Positions 53,089 through 61,319 of a stretch of 64,000 bases of DNA are shown here, piece after piece. Position 1 is the stretch's first letter. Each line of letters opens with the position of its first letter. This stretch comes from Pseudomonas baetica (GTDB lineage Bacteria; Pseudomonadota; Gammaproteobacteria; Pseudomonadales; Pseudomonadaceae). The notes beneath the pieces were generated by a model. That model was not told the DNA's origin and searched no databases. It saw only the letters and a list, made by a program, of their open reading frames with translations. Position numbers and translations under genes: made by a program. The stretch spans positions 5,204,001 to 5,268,000 of the forward strand of contig NZ_PHHE01000001.1 in the NCBI RefSeq assembly GCF_002813455.1. Reading direction: 5' to 3'.

Positions 53089-53514
53089 ATGAGCGCACAG
53101 ACTGAAATCAAAGCCCTGATCGATACCTATCGTCAGGCCGTCATGACCAAGGACGTCGAGAAAGTCATGGCGTTGTACGCCGACGACATCCTCTCGTTCG
53201 ACGCGATCAAGGCCCTGCAATTCAAGGGCAAACCGGCTTACCGCAAGCACTGGGTGGAATGCATGGAAATGTGCCCCGGCCCGCACATTTTCGAATTCCA
53301 CGAAATCGCCATCGAAACCGCCGACAACATCGCCTTCGCCCATTGGGTGGCCAATTGCGGCGGCACCAACGAGAAAGGCGAAACCCAAAGCTGCTGGATG
53401 CGCGTCACCGCATGCTATCGCCAGGTCGGCGGGGCGTGGCGGATCGCCCACGAGCATTGGTCGGCACCGTTCGATCCGATGAGCGGCGCGACGCTGTTCG
53501 ATGTGCAGCCGTGA
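53089..53514 (+). CDS. NTF2-like (SnoaL/DUF4440-type) protein
   Basis: A 141-residue cone-fold protein: EIKALIDTYRQAVMTKDVEKVMALYADDILSFDAIKAL, then KGKPAYRKHWVECMEMCPGP and ACYRQVGGAWRIAHEHWSAPF (WRIxHxHxS-type ending). It may be a small isomerase/hydrolase or ligand binder. It precedes the YCII/sigma pair by 40 bp and is probably co-regulated; an NTF2-like protein, a DGPF protein and an ECF sigma factor often occur together. Shine-Dalgarno ggagaacacc. Confidence 0.87.
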   Translation: MSAQTEIKALIDTYRQAVMTKDVEKVMALYADDILSFDAIKALQFKGKPAYRKHWVECMEMCPGPHIFEFHEIAIETADNIAFAHWVANCGGTNEKGETQSCWMRVTACYRQVGGAWRIAHEHWSAPFDPMSGATLFDVQP

Positions 53515-53554
53515 TCTTCAGCCATAGTTGATCCGTTCGAATCAGGAGAACGTC

Positions 53555-53899
53555 ATGAAATATCTATGCCTGGTCTACAGCGATGAACGCCTGCTGCATT
53601 CATCGCCCGACAGCCCCGAGGACGCCGAATGCTGGGCTTACGCCGCGTCGGTTCAGGGCAGCGGGCGGATGGTTGCGGCCGAAGCGCTGGAGTCGGTGCA
53701 GACCGCCACCACCGTGCGTATGCGTAACGGCAAGCTGTCGATTACCGACGGCCCGTTTGCCGAAACCAAGGAACAACTGGCTGGTTTCTACCTGATCGAT
53801 GCCAAGGATCTCAACGAAGCGATTCAAGTCGCCGGCAACATTCCGGCGGCGCGGGTTGGCAGCGTTGAAGTGCGCCCCGTGCGCCAGTTGAATGTCTGA
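53555..53899 (+). CDS. YCII-related DGPF-domain protein
   Basis: A 114-residue YciI-like protein with the signature ITDGPFAETKEQLAGFYLID; catalytic-type residues of the ferredoxin-like YCII fold are kept. Proteins with this DGPF motif are the genomic partners of ECF42 sigma factors. The start at 53555 (MKYLCLVYSDERLLH) is the family's normal one, behind aggagaacgtc. It overlaps the sigma gene by 8 bp, indicating translational coupling. Confidence 0.92.
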   Translation: MKYLCLVYSDERLLHSSPDSPEDAECWAYAASVQGSGRMVAAEALESVQTATTVRMRNGKLSITDGPFAETKEQLAGFYLIDAKDLNEAIQVAGNIPAARVGSVEVRPVRQLNV

Positions 53900-55121
53900 G
53901 GTCAGGTCGCGGGTCGAGCAGGTCTATCGTGAAGACTCGCGGCGGATTCTGGCGACGCTGATTCGCCTGCTCGGTGATTTCGACCTCGCCGAAGAAGCCT
54001 TGCACGAGGCGTTCTTCGTCGCGGTCGAGCGCTGGCAGCGCGACGGTGTGCCGGACAATCCGCGCACCTGGCTGGTGTCCACCGGGCGCTTCAAGGCTAT
54101 CGATGTGTTGCGCCGGCGCGCACGGTTCAAGGCCTCGCAGCCATTGTTGTTGGCGCAGCTGGAAGAGTTGGAGCAGGCCGACTGGAGTGACGAAGACGTG
54201 GAAGACGATCGCTTGCGGCTGATCTTCACCTGCTGTCACCCGGCGCTGGCGGCGGATGCGCAAGTGCCGCTGACCTTGCGTGAAGTCTGCGACCTCACCA
54301 CCGAGGAAATCGCCCGCGCGTTTCTCTCGGCCCCGGCGGCGATTGCCCAGCGCATCGTGCGGGCGAAAGCGAAAATCCGCGACGCGAAAATCCCTTATCA
54401 AGTGCCGAGCCTGAGCGAACTGCCCGAGCGCCTCGACAGCGTGTTGCGGGTGATTTATCTGGTGTTTAACGAAGGGTATTCGGCGTCGATGGGGGCAGAA
54501 GTGACGCGCGAAGAACTGACCCGTGAAGCGATTCGGCTGGGGCGGTTGTTGATTGAGTTGCTGCCGGAGCCCGAGGTGATGGGCTTGCTGGCGCTGATGC
54601 TGCTGCACGAATCGCGACGACCGGCGCGTACTTCGCCGAATGGCGAACTGGTGTTGCTGGATGATCAGGATCGTTCGCAGTGGGATGCCGGTTTGATTGC
54701 TGAAGGCTGTGCGCTGGTAGAAAGGGCGCTGACCACGCGGCGCTTCGGACCCTATTGTTTGCAGGCGGCGATAGCGGCGGTGCATGCCGAAGCGCCCAGT
54801 GCCGAGCAAACAGATTGGCAGCAGATCGTCGGGCTGTACGACGTGCTATTGCGCGCGCTGCCGTCACCGGTGATCGAGTTGAACCGGGCGGTGGCGGTGG
54901 CCAAGCGGGACGGGGCGTTGGCGGGGTTGACGCTGATTGAAGGGATATTGGCGCGAGGGGAGTTGCAGGATTACCACTTGGCGCATTCGGCGCAGGCGGA
55001 GTTTTGTCGGCAGTTGGGCCGGGTGGAAGAGGCGCGGGCGGCGTATCTCCGGGCCCTGGAGCTGACGCGGCAGGCGCCGGAGCGGCGGTTTATCGAGGCG
55101 CGGTTGCAAGCGTTGGACTGA
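53892..55121 (+). CDS. ECF sigma factor, ECF42 (DUF6596) type
   Basis: A 409-residue extracytoplasmic-function sigma factor. Region 2: LIRLLGDFDLAEEALHEAFF and WLVSTGRFKAIDVLRRRARF; region 4: TLREVCDLTTEEIARAFLSAPAAIAQRIVRAKAKIR. The extra ~220-residue C-terminal domain (DUF6596, from ~LDSVLRVIYLVFNEGYSAS to the TPR-like end) replaces an anti-sigma partner in this group and is thought to control activity. No anti-sigma gene is nearby. Coupled to the DGPF gene. Confidence 0.93.
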   Translation: MSEVRSRVEQVYREDSRRILATLIRLLGDFDLAEEALHEAFFVAVERWQRDGVPDNPRTWLVSTGRFKAIDVLRRRARFKASQPLLLAQLEELEQADWSDEDVEDDRLRLIFTCCHPALAADAQVPLTLREVCDLTTEEIARAFLSAPAAIAQRIVRAKAKIRDAKIPYQVPSLSELPERLDSVLRVIYLVFNEGYSASMGAEVTREELTREAIRLGRLLIELLPEPEVMGLLALMLLHESRRPARTSPNGELVLLDDQDRSQWDAGLIAEGCALVERALTTRRFGPYCLQAAIAAVHAEAPSAEQTDWQQIVGLYDVLLRALPSPVIELNRAVAVAKRDGALAGLTLIEGILARGELQDYHLAHSAQAEFCRQLGRVEEARAAYLRALELTRQAPERRFIEARLQALD

Positions 55122-55149
55122 TCCGAATGGGGCGCTGACCCTACTGGCC

Positions 55150-56075
55150 TCTTCGCGGGCAAGCCCGCTCCCACAGTGTCCGTGTCGTACACAAATCCAA
55201 TGTTCAATACAGAACCCTGTGGGAGCGGGCTTGCCCGCGAAGGGGCCAGTAAAGCCAAATCAGAACATCAGGCCTGCTCAGAACCCTGTGGGGCGGGCTT
55301 GCCCGCGAAGGGGCCAGTAAAGCCAAATCAGAACATCAGGCCTGCTCAGAACCCTGTGGGGCGGGCTTGCCCGCGAAGGGGCCAGTAAAGCCAAATCAGA
55401 ACATCAGGCCTACTCAGAACCCTGTGGGAGCGGGCTTGCTCGCGAAGGGGCCAGTAAAGCCAAATCAGAACATCAGGCCTGCTCAGAACCCTGTGGGGCG
55501 GGCTTGCCCGCGAAGGGGCCAGTAAAGCCAAATCAGAACATCAGGCCTGCTCAGAACCCTGTGGGAGCGGGCTTGCTCGCGAAGGGGCCAGTAAAGCCAA
55601 ATCAGAACATCAGGCCTACTCAGAACCCTGTGGGAGCGGGCTTGCTCGCGAAGGGGCCAGTAAAGCCAAATCAGAACATCAGGCCTGCTCAGAACCCTGT
55701 GGGGCGGGCTTGCCCGCGAAGGGGCCAGTAAAGCCAAATCAGAACATCAGGCCTGCTCAGAACCCTGTGGGAGCGGGCTTGCTCGCGAAGGGGCCAGTAA
55801 AGCCAAATCAGAACATCAGGCCTGCTCAGAACCCTGTGGGAGCGGGCTTGCCCGCGAAGGGGCCAGTAAAGCCAAATCAAAACATCAGGCCTGCTCAGAA
55901 CCCTGTGGGAGCGGGCTTGCCCGCGAAGGGGCCAGTAAAGCCAAATCAGAACATCAGGCCTGCTCAGAACCCTGTGGGGCGGGCTTGCCCGCGAAGGGGC
56001 CAGTAAAGCCAAATCAGAACATCAGGCCTGCTCAGAACCCTGTGGGAGCGGGCTTACCCGCGAATGGGCGCGCCG
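55150..56075. repeat. Tandem array of REP-containing 68/69-bp units
   Basis: Thirteen copies of the cagaaccctgtgg... start at 55210, 55279, 55347, 55415, 55484, 55552, 55621, 55690, 55758, 55827, 55896, 55965 and 56033, giving twelve full units. Each unit is one REP palindrome (gtgggagcgggcttgcccgc) plus a constant spacer (agtaaagccaaatcagaaca and tcaggcctgctcagaaccct). Units are 68 bp when an A of the gtgggagcg arm is missing and 69 bp otherwise. Loop cccg/ctcg and tgctc/tactc variants occur in a mixed order. An inverted REP at 55150-55176 precedes the array. Confidence 0.93.
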
Positions 56076-56930
56076 CTATTCGAGCATCTTGCTCAGTAGC
56101 CAGCTCCCCGCCGGCCCCGGCGGATACAGCCGCGACCACAAGGCATCGACAAACACCGGTTTCGGCCAGCCGCGCACGTTCAATTCCACCAGCGTGCCAT
56201 TGCCGAAACGCCCCACCAGCCAGCGCGGCAGCGGCGCCCAGCCGAAACCCATTTCGGCCATCTCCATCAGCATCAGATAACTCGGCGCCGACCACACACG
56301 GCCCTTGCCTCGACTGTCGTACGGATTGATGATCGTCGCCAGGCGCAGTTCGCGATGCTGTTCGAGGATGGCTTGATCGATGTATTCCAGCGTCGTCAGT
56401 GGGTGTTCGCGGCTTACAAACAGCGCGATATCAGTACGCTCGGCGACGGTCGAGGTCACCAGATCCGGCGGGTAACTGTCCTGCATCTCGGCAAACGCCA
56501 GATGCGCGCGACCGCGTTGCACCAATTCGATCAAGTCGTCGCATTCAGCAATCAGGCATTCCAGTTCCAGATCCGGGTAACGTTGCTCGAACCCGACCAG
56601 CGCCGCTTCGAAACGCGCCGACTGATAAGTGTCGGAAATCGCCACGGTCAATTTCGGCTCGACCCCTTGGGACAATTGTCGCGCGGTCATTTCCAGCCGA
56701 CTGTTGGCCGCCAGAATGGCTTCGGCCCGTTGCAGCATCACGTGCCCGGCCGGGGTCAGCGTGGGTTTGCGGCTGCTGCGATCGAACAGGATCAGATCCA
56801 GATCAATCTCCAGACTCGCCACCGCCGCACTGATGGTCGACTGACTGCGCCCGAGTTTGCGCGCCGCCGCCGAAAATGAACCCTGGGTCGCCGCCTGGAC
56901 AAACGCCAACAGCACTTCTTGCGAAGCCAT
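56076..56930 (-). CDS. LysR family regulator next to PACE pump 2
   Basis: A 284-residue LTTR. HTH: EVLLAFVQAATQGSFSAAARKLGRSQSTISAAVASLEIDL. The effector domain is from about residue 90 (KLTVAISDTYQSARFEAALVGF). Its stop codon abuts the REP array. Divergent from the PACE gene at 57020 (89 bp between starts), and probably its activator. aaggcg precedes the ATG. Confidence 0.88.
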   Translation of the reverse strand: MASQEVLLAFVQAATQGSFSAAARKLGRSQSTISAAVASLEIDLDLILFDRSSRKPTLTPAGHVMLQRAEAILAANSRLEMTARQLSQGVEPKLTVAISDTYQSARFEAALVGFEQRYPDLELECLIAECDDLIELVQRGRAHLAFAEMQDSYPPDLVTSTVAERTDIALFVSREHPLTTLEYIDQAILEQHRELRLATIINPYDSRGKGRVWSAPSYLMLMEMAEMGFGWAPLPRWLVGRFGNGTLVELNVRGWPKPVFVDALWSRLYPPGPAGSWLLSKMLE

Positions 56931-57019
56931 GAACTATCGCCTTGATCGATGGTTATTGGTTATGAAGTATCGGTTTATGGGTTGATCATGGCAACCATCT
57001 TCACTCAAGGAGTCAGGCC

Positions 57020-57457
57020 ATGACTGCCCACAAATCCCTCACTGAACGTATTTTTCAGGCCATCGGTTTCGAACTGCTGGCGATCCTGATCTGCACGCCT
57101 TTACTGGCGTGGATCCTGCAAAAACCGCTGCTCGACATGGGCGCGGTGACGGTGTTGATCGCAATGCTGGCGCTGGGCTGGAACGTGGTGTTCAACCGCT
57201 TCTTCGACCGCATGTTGGCGCGCCTGAACGTCGCCCACAACGCCTGGGTGCGGGTGGTGCATGCGCTGTTGTTCGAGGGTGGTTTGATCGTGATGGGCGT
57301 GCCGCTGATTGCGTGGTGGCTGTCGGTCAGCCTGTGGCAAGCGTTGTTGCTCGACATCGGCGTGTTGCTGTTTTTCCTGCCGTACACCTACGTGTATCAC
57401 TGGGGCTATGACGTGGTGCGCGAGCGCTTCCTGCTGCGTAACACCTGTCAGGGATAA
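57020..57457 (+). CDS. PACE family efflux pump (copy 2)
   Basis: A 145-residue, four-helix pump of two BTP domains: RIFQAIGFELLAILICTPLLAW, ALGWNVVFNRFFDRM, ALLFEGGLIVMGVPLIAWWL (conserved Glu) and FLPYTYVYHWGYDVVRERF. Same family as 43894-44334 but only distantly alike. aaggag 8 bases before the ATG. Likely controlled by the divergent LysR gene. Substrates in the family include chlorhexidine and diamines. Confidence 0.9.
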   Translation: MTAHKSLTERIFQAIGFELLAILICTPLLAWILQKPLLDMGAVTVLIAMLALGWNVVFNRFFDRMLARLNVAHNAWVRVVHALLFEGGLIVMGVPLIAWWLSVSLWQALLLDIGVLLFFLPYTYVYHWGYDVVRERFLLRNTCQG

Positions 57458-57514
57458 CCCCATTCCTATGAAGGCGCTGCCGCAGGCTGCGCCTACACAG
57501 GAAGGTGTTTGCAG

Positions 57515-58270
57515 TCAGAGAAACATTCCGCCCGAGGCCTCAACCCGCTGCCCGTTGATCCACTGCCCACCCGGCGACAGCAGCAGCGCCAGCGCACCGC
57601 CAATATCATCCGGCTGACCGGCGCGGCCCAGCGCGGTGTTTTCGGCGACCATCGCATTCACCGCCGGGTTGTCGCGCACGGTGCCGCCGCCAAAGTCGGT
57701 TTCAATCGCACCCGGCGCCAGGGTATTTACGGTGATCTGCCGTGAGCCCAGCTCCTTGGCCTGATAGCGGGTCAGTACTTCAATCGCACCTTTCATCGCA
57801 GCGTAAGCACTGGCGCCCGGGATGCTGAAACGAGCAAGACCGCTGGAAACGTTGATGATCCGTCCTCCATCATTAATCAGTGGCAGCAGTTGCTGAGTCA
57901 GGAAGAACGGCCCTTTGAAATGCACATTCATCAGCATGTCGAATTGCGCCACGGTCGTTTCGGCGAAACTGACATGCAAACCGACCCCGGCGTTATTGAC
58001 CAGAAAATCAAACCGCTGACGGTCAAAGTGCTTGAGCGCCTGCTCGACCCGCGCAGCGAAATCGACAAAGCCTTCGCTACGGCCGACGTCCAGTTGCAGC
58101 ATCACGGCTTTGCCGCCGAGTGCTTCGATTTCGCGCACCAGCGCCTGGGCTTCATCGGCGCGGCTGTTGTAGGTGCCGATGATGTCGATGCCTTGAGCGG
58201 CGAGATGCAGGGCGGCGTTTTTGCCCAGGCCACGACTGGCGCCGGTGATCAATGCGATTTTGCGGTTCAT
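57515..58270 (-). CDS. SDR family oxidoreductase
   Basis: A 251-residue classical short-chain dehydrogenase/reductase. TGASRGLGKNAA (nucleotide binding), NNAGVG, catalytic Ser in NVSSGLARF and YAAMK (Tyr-x-x-x-Lys). TYNSRAD after strand 2 suggests NADP(H) preference. Similar to 3-oxoacyl-ACP reductase-like enzymes of unknown substrate. Divergent from the LysR gene at 58391. Confidence 0.9.
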   Translation of the reverse strand: MNRKIALITGASRGLGKNAALHLAAQGIDIIGTYNSRADEAQALVREIEALGGKAVMLQLDVGRSEGFVDFAARVEQALKHFDRQRFDFLVNNAGVGLHVSFAETTVAQFDMLMNVHFKGPFFLTQQLLPLINDGGRIINVSSGLARFSIPGASAYAAMKGAIEVLTRYQAKELGSRQITVNTLAPGAIETDFGGGTVRDNPAVNAMVAENTALGRAGQPDDIGGALALLLSPGGQWINGQRVEASGGMFL

Positions 58271-58390
58271 GGGGCTTCCTCGATTGCGGTGAGTGATGAT
58301 GGATCGAAGTTTATTTATCCGCCGACAGGTGATAAACAGGCTTAAATCGGAATCACTGGTCGGTTAAACCGAACAATAAACGGGTGGCCC

Positions 58391-59287
58391 ATGAACAAAC
58401 TGGAACTGCTGCGCACCTTCGTCCGGGTCAGCGAGTTGTCGAGTTTCACCCTCGCCGGGGAAAACCTAGGCCTGCCGCGCTCTACCGTGTCCGAGCATGT
58501 GCAAGCGTTGGAAGCGCTGCTCGGTACGCGATTGCTGCAACGCACCACGCGCAAGGTGCAGGCGACGCAGGACGGCCTGGTTTTGTATGAGCGCAGCAAG
58601 GATCTGCTGTCGCACATGGACGAGATCGAAGGTTTGTTCCGCCAGGACGAAGCCTCGCTGGCCGGGCGCATCCGCATCGACATGCCGAACATTCTCGCCC
58701 GGCGCGTGGTGATGCCACGGCTACCGCAATTCATGGATCGCCATCCCAATCTTGAGCTGGAAATCAGCAGCACCGACCGCCGCGTCGATCTGCTCAGCGA
58801 AGGTTTTGATTGCGTGTTGCGGGTCGGCGCGCAGCCGGATCAATCGGTGGTGGCGCGGCATCTGTGCGACTTGCCGATGATCAACTGCGCCAGCCCTGCG
58901 TATCTTGAGCGTTATGGTGTACCGCAGACGCTTGAGGATCTGGCGCAGCATCGATTGGTGCATTACGTCGGCGTGCTGGGTTCGCGTTCGGAAGGGTTTG
59001 TTTATGAAGAAAACGGTCAGATACGCCGCGTGGCGATGGCTGGCAGTGTCACGGTCAACAGCACCGATGCTTATGAGGCGGCGTGTCTGGGCGGCTTCGG
59101 CATTGTGCAGGTGCCCAATACCGGCTTGCGCTCGCATCTGCAAACCTGCGAGTTGGTGGCGGTGCTGCCGCAATACAACGCGCCGGCGATGGCCGTTTCA
59201 CTGTTGTATGCGCGGCAACGGCATTTGCCGCTGCGGGTGCGCGCGTTTATGGATTGGTTGGGGGAGGTGATTCGTTCGACCCTCTGA
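58391..59287 (+). CDS. LysR family transcriptional regulator
   Basis: A 298-residue LTTR of the CrgA-like branch: KLELLRTFVRVSELSSFTLAGENLGLPRSTVSEHVQALEALLG as HTH, effector domain including LLSEGFDCVLRVGAQPDQSVVARHLCDLP. Divergent from the SDR gene (120 bp between starts), which it probably regulates; pairs of this kind often respond to aldehydes or quinones. Confidence 0.9.
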   Translation: MNKLELLRTFVRVSELSSFTLAGENLGLPRSTVSEHVQALEALLGTRLLQRTTRKVQATQDGLVLYERSKDLLSHMDEIEGLFRQDEASLAGRIRIDMPNILARRVVMPRLPQFMDRHPNLELEISSTDRRVDLLSEGFDCVLRVGAQPDQSVVARHLCDLPMINCASPAYLERYGVPQTLEDLAQHRLVHYVGVLGSRSEGFVYEENGQIRRVAMAGSVTVNSTDAYEAACLGGFGIVQVPNTGLRSHLQTCELVAVLPQYNAPAMAVSLLYARQRHLPLRVRAFMDWLGEVIRSTL

Positions 59288-59305
59288 CCAACACCACCCA
59301 TCAAA

Positions 59306-59395
59306 TGTGGGAGGGGGCTTGCTCCCGAAGGCGGAGGGTCAGCCAATGTTGATGTCGGCTGGAACACCGCTTTCGGGAGCAAGCCCCCTCCCACA
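59306..59395. repeat. REP doublet, ggagggggcttgctccc variant
   Basis: tgtgggagggggcttgctcc and ggagcaagccccctcccaca, inverted. This REP variant also occurs at 61200-61288 and in the 32795-33330 duplication. Confidence 0.88.
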
Positions 59396-59410
59396 AGGGT
59401 CTTGCGTAGA

Positions 59411-61024
59411 TCAGAAGATTTGGGTGAACAGCCAATACAGGCTGCCCGACAACAAAATCGCCGCCGGCAACGTCAGCACCCAGGCCATCAACAGATTGCG
59501 GATGGTCTTCATCTGCAAACCTCCGCCATTGGCGACCATGGTCCCGGCAACCCCCGAAGACAACACATGCGTCGTCGACACCGGCAAACCAAACATGTCG
59601 GCAGCACCGATGGTCAGCATCGCCACGGTTTCCGCCGAGGCGCCTTGGGCGTAAGTCAGGTGAGTCTTGCCGATCTTCTCGCCGACCGTCACCACAATGC
59701 GCTTCCAGCCCACCATGGTGCCCAGCCCCAGCGCGATGGCCACGGCAATCTTCACCCACAGCGGAATGAACCGCGTGGCGTTGTCGATTTGCTGCTTGAA
59801 CAGTTGCAGTTTGCCGCTGGTGTCGGCATCGAAGTTGCCGACTTTGTTCTTGTCCATCAGGCGAATGGTTTCGCTGGCCAGGTACATGTCGTTACGCACG
59901 TTGCCCATGGCTTCGGCCGGGACTTTCGCCAGCGAGCCGTAGCCTTTGACTTCCTCGCCGATGTGCCCGGTGAGGGCGGCGAGGGCGGGGATCAATTGCG
60001 GCGTGGTTTCCTTGCTGCGCATGTAATCCGAGAGGATCGGGCGCGGATCGGCCGGCGCCGGTAGCGGTGAACTTTTTACCAGCGCTTGCTGGGTGACTTG
60101 CGCCACAGCGGCGAATTGCAACGATTGCTCCTCCGGCATGGTGCGGTTCAGTGCATAGGCCATCGGCAGGGTGCCGACCAGAATCAGCATGATCAGGCCC
60201 ATGCCTTTCTGCCCGTCGTTGGAACCGTGGGCGAACGATACGCCAGTGCAGGTCAGGATCAGCAAACCACGAATCCACCAGGGCGGCGGGGTGTTGCCTT
60301 GCGGTGCCTTGTACAGCGAACGGTTCTTCACGAACGCGCGCAATGCGAGCAGCAACAGCGCCGCAAAACCGAAACCCACCAGCGGCGACAGCAGCAACGC
60401 ATAGCCGATCTTGGTGGCCTGCGCCCAATCCACACCGCTGGTGCCGTCACGGCCGTGCATCAGCGCATTGGCCACGCCGACGCCGATGATCGAGCCGATC
60501 AAGGTGTGCGATGACGAGGCCGGCAAGCCCAGCCACCAGGTGCCGAGGTTCCACAGAATCGCCGCGATCAGCAGGGCGAAGATCATCGCGAACCCGGCGG
60601 ACGAGCCGACCTGCAGAATCAACTCCACTGGCAGCAACGCGATGATGCCGAACGCCACCGCGCCACTGGACAGCAGCACGCCGAGGAAATTGAAGAACCC
60701 CGACCACACCACTGCCACATTCGGCGGTAGCGAGTGGGTGTAAATCACCGTGGCCACGGCGTTGGCGGTGTCATGGAAACCGTTGACGAACTCAAAGCCC
60801 AACGCAATCAGCAGTGCCACGCCAAGCAGCAGGAACGGCGTCCAGGTGGTAACCACCGTGCCGAGTTCGTGCATGTCGTGCATCAGGCTATAGGCGGTGA
60901 ACAACATGCCCATGGCCAACACCGCAAAAAAGATCACGTAGGTGAACGGGCTGGCTTTCTTGTCGAGGGCAGGCCTGCCGCTGGGGGCGGACGCCGGGCG
61001 GGCGGTCAGGGACGGAGTAGCCAT
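59411..61024 (-). CDS. Inorganic phosphate transporter, Pit family
   Basis: A 537-residue inner-membrane transporter of the PiT family (metal-phosphate:H+ symport). Two PD001131-type repeats are visible: EFVNGFHDTANAVATVIYTHSLP and, after a ~100-residue cytoplasmic loop, AADMFGLPVSTTHVLSSGVAGTM; VSFAHGSNDGQKGMGLIML is the conserved GSNDGQKG. The start is the ATG at 61024 (MATPSLTARPASAP); 13 upstream in-frame residues are unlikely. Low-affinity phosphate uptake. Confidence 0.9.
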   Translation of the reverse strand: MATPSLTARPASAPSGRPALDKKASPFTYVIFFAVLAMGMLFTAYSLMHDMHELGTVVTTWTPFLLLGVALLIALGFEFVNGFHDTANAVATVIYTHSLPPNVAVVWSGFFNFLGVLLSSGAVAFGIIALLPVELILQVGSSAGFAMIFALLIAAILWNLGTWWLGLPASSSHTLIGSIIGVGVANALMHGRDGTSGVDWAQATKIGYALLLSPLVGFGFAALLLLALRAFVKNRSLYKAPQGNTPPPWWIRGLLILTCTGVSFAHGSNDGQKGMGLIMLILVGTLPMAYALNRTMPEEQSLQFAAVAQVTQQALVKSSPLPAPADPRPILSDYMRSKETTPQLIPALAALTGHIGEEVKGYGSLAKVPAEAMGNVRNDMYLASETIRLMDKNKVGNFDADTSGKLQLFKQQIDNATRFIPLWVKIAVAIALGLGTMVGWKRIVVTVGEKIGKTHLTYAQGASAETVAMLTIGAADMFGLPVSTTHVLSSGVAGTMVANGGGLQMKTIRNLLMAWVLTLPAAILLSGSLYWLFTQIF

Positions 61025-61199
61025 GAGCGGACAATCCTGAGCGAGGGAAGGAATGTCGCCCATGATCGTTGCTAAATATTACAGAGAGGCTGCGTCAGAT
61101 CAGTGTTTGCTTTATTAGCCCGACCACTGATCTGAACAGCTATGCATATCTCCACAGGACTTTCTGCTGAGCCCGGTTTCTGTGACTGGCCCGGCCAAT

Positions 61200-61288
61200 T
61201 GTGGGAGGGGGCTTGCTCCCGAAAGCGGTGGTTCAGCCAATCTGATGCCGACTGACACGATGCCTTCGGGAGCAAGCCCCCTCCCACA
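61200..61288. repeat. REP doublet, ggagggggcttgctccc variant
   Basis: tgtgggagggggcttgctcc and ggagcaagccccctcccaca, inverted, after the ZntB-type gene's end and before the Pit promoter. Confidence 0.88.
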
Positions 61289-61319
61289 AGGATCTGTTGT
61301 GGGCATAAAGTATTGCGGG

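Noticed and set aside
53000..53457. N-terminal extension of the GNAT gene at 52462
   Set aside because: The extension is antisense to the NTF2-like gene at 53089; the GTG at 52947 with aaaagg upstream gives a normal GNAT length.
55210..56075. CRISPR-like regular spacing
   Set aside because: Both the palindrome and the intervening segments are constant; there are no unique spacers, unit length is 68/69 bp and no cas genes are near. It is a tandem REP array.
55504..56329. Repetitive open frames on both strands (MPAKGPVKPNQN... and MALLAPSRASPP...)
   Set aside because: They are translations of the REP array with no ribosome-binding site logic and change frame with the 68/69-bp unit lengths.
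57470..57500. Terminator after PACE pump 2
   Set aside because: The aggcgctgccgcaggctgcgcct hairpin is a remnant of the ccttcggcagctcctac palindrome family and has no T run; not claimed as a terminator.
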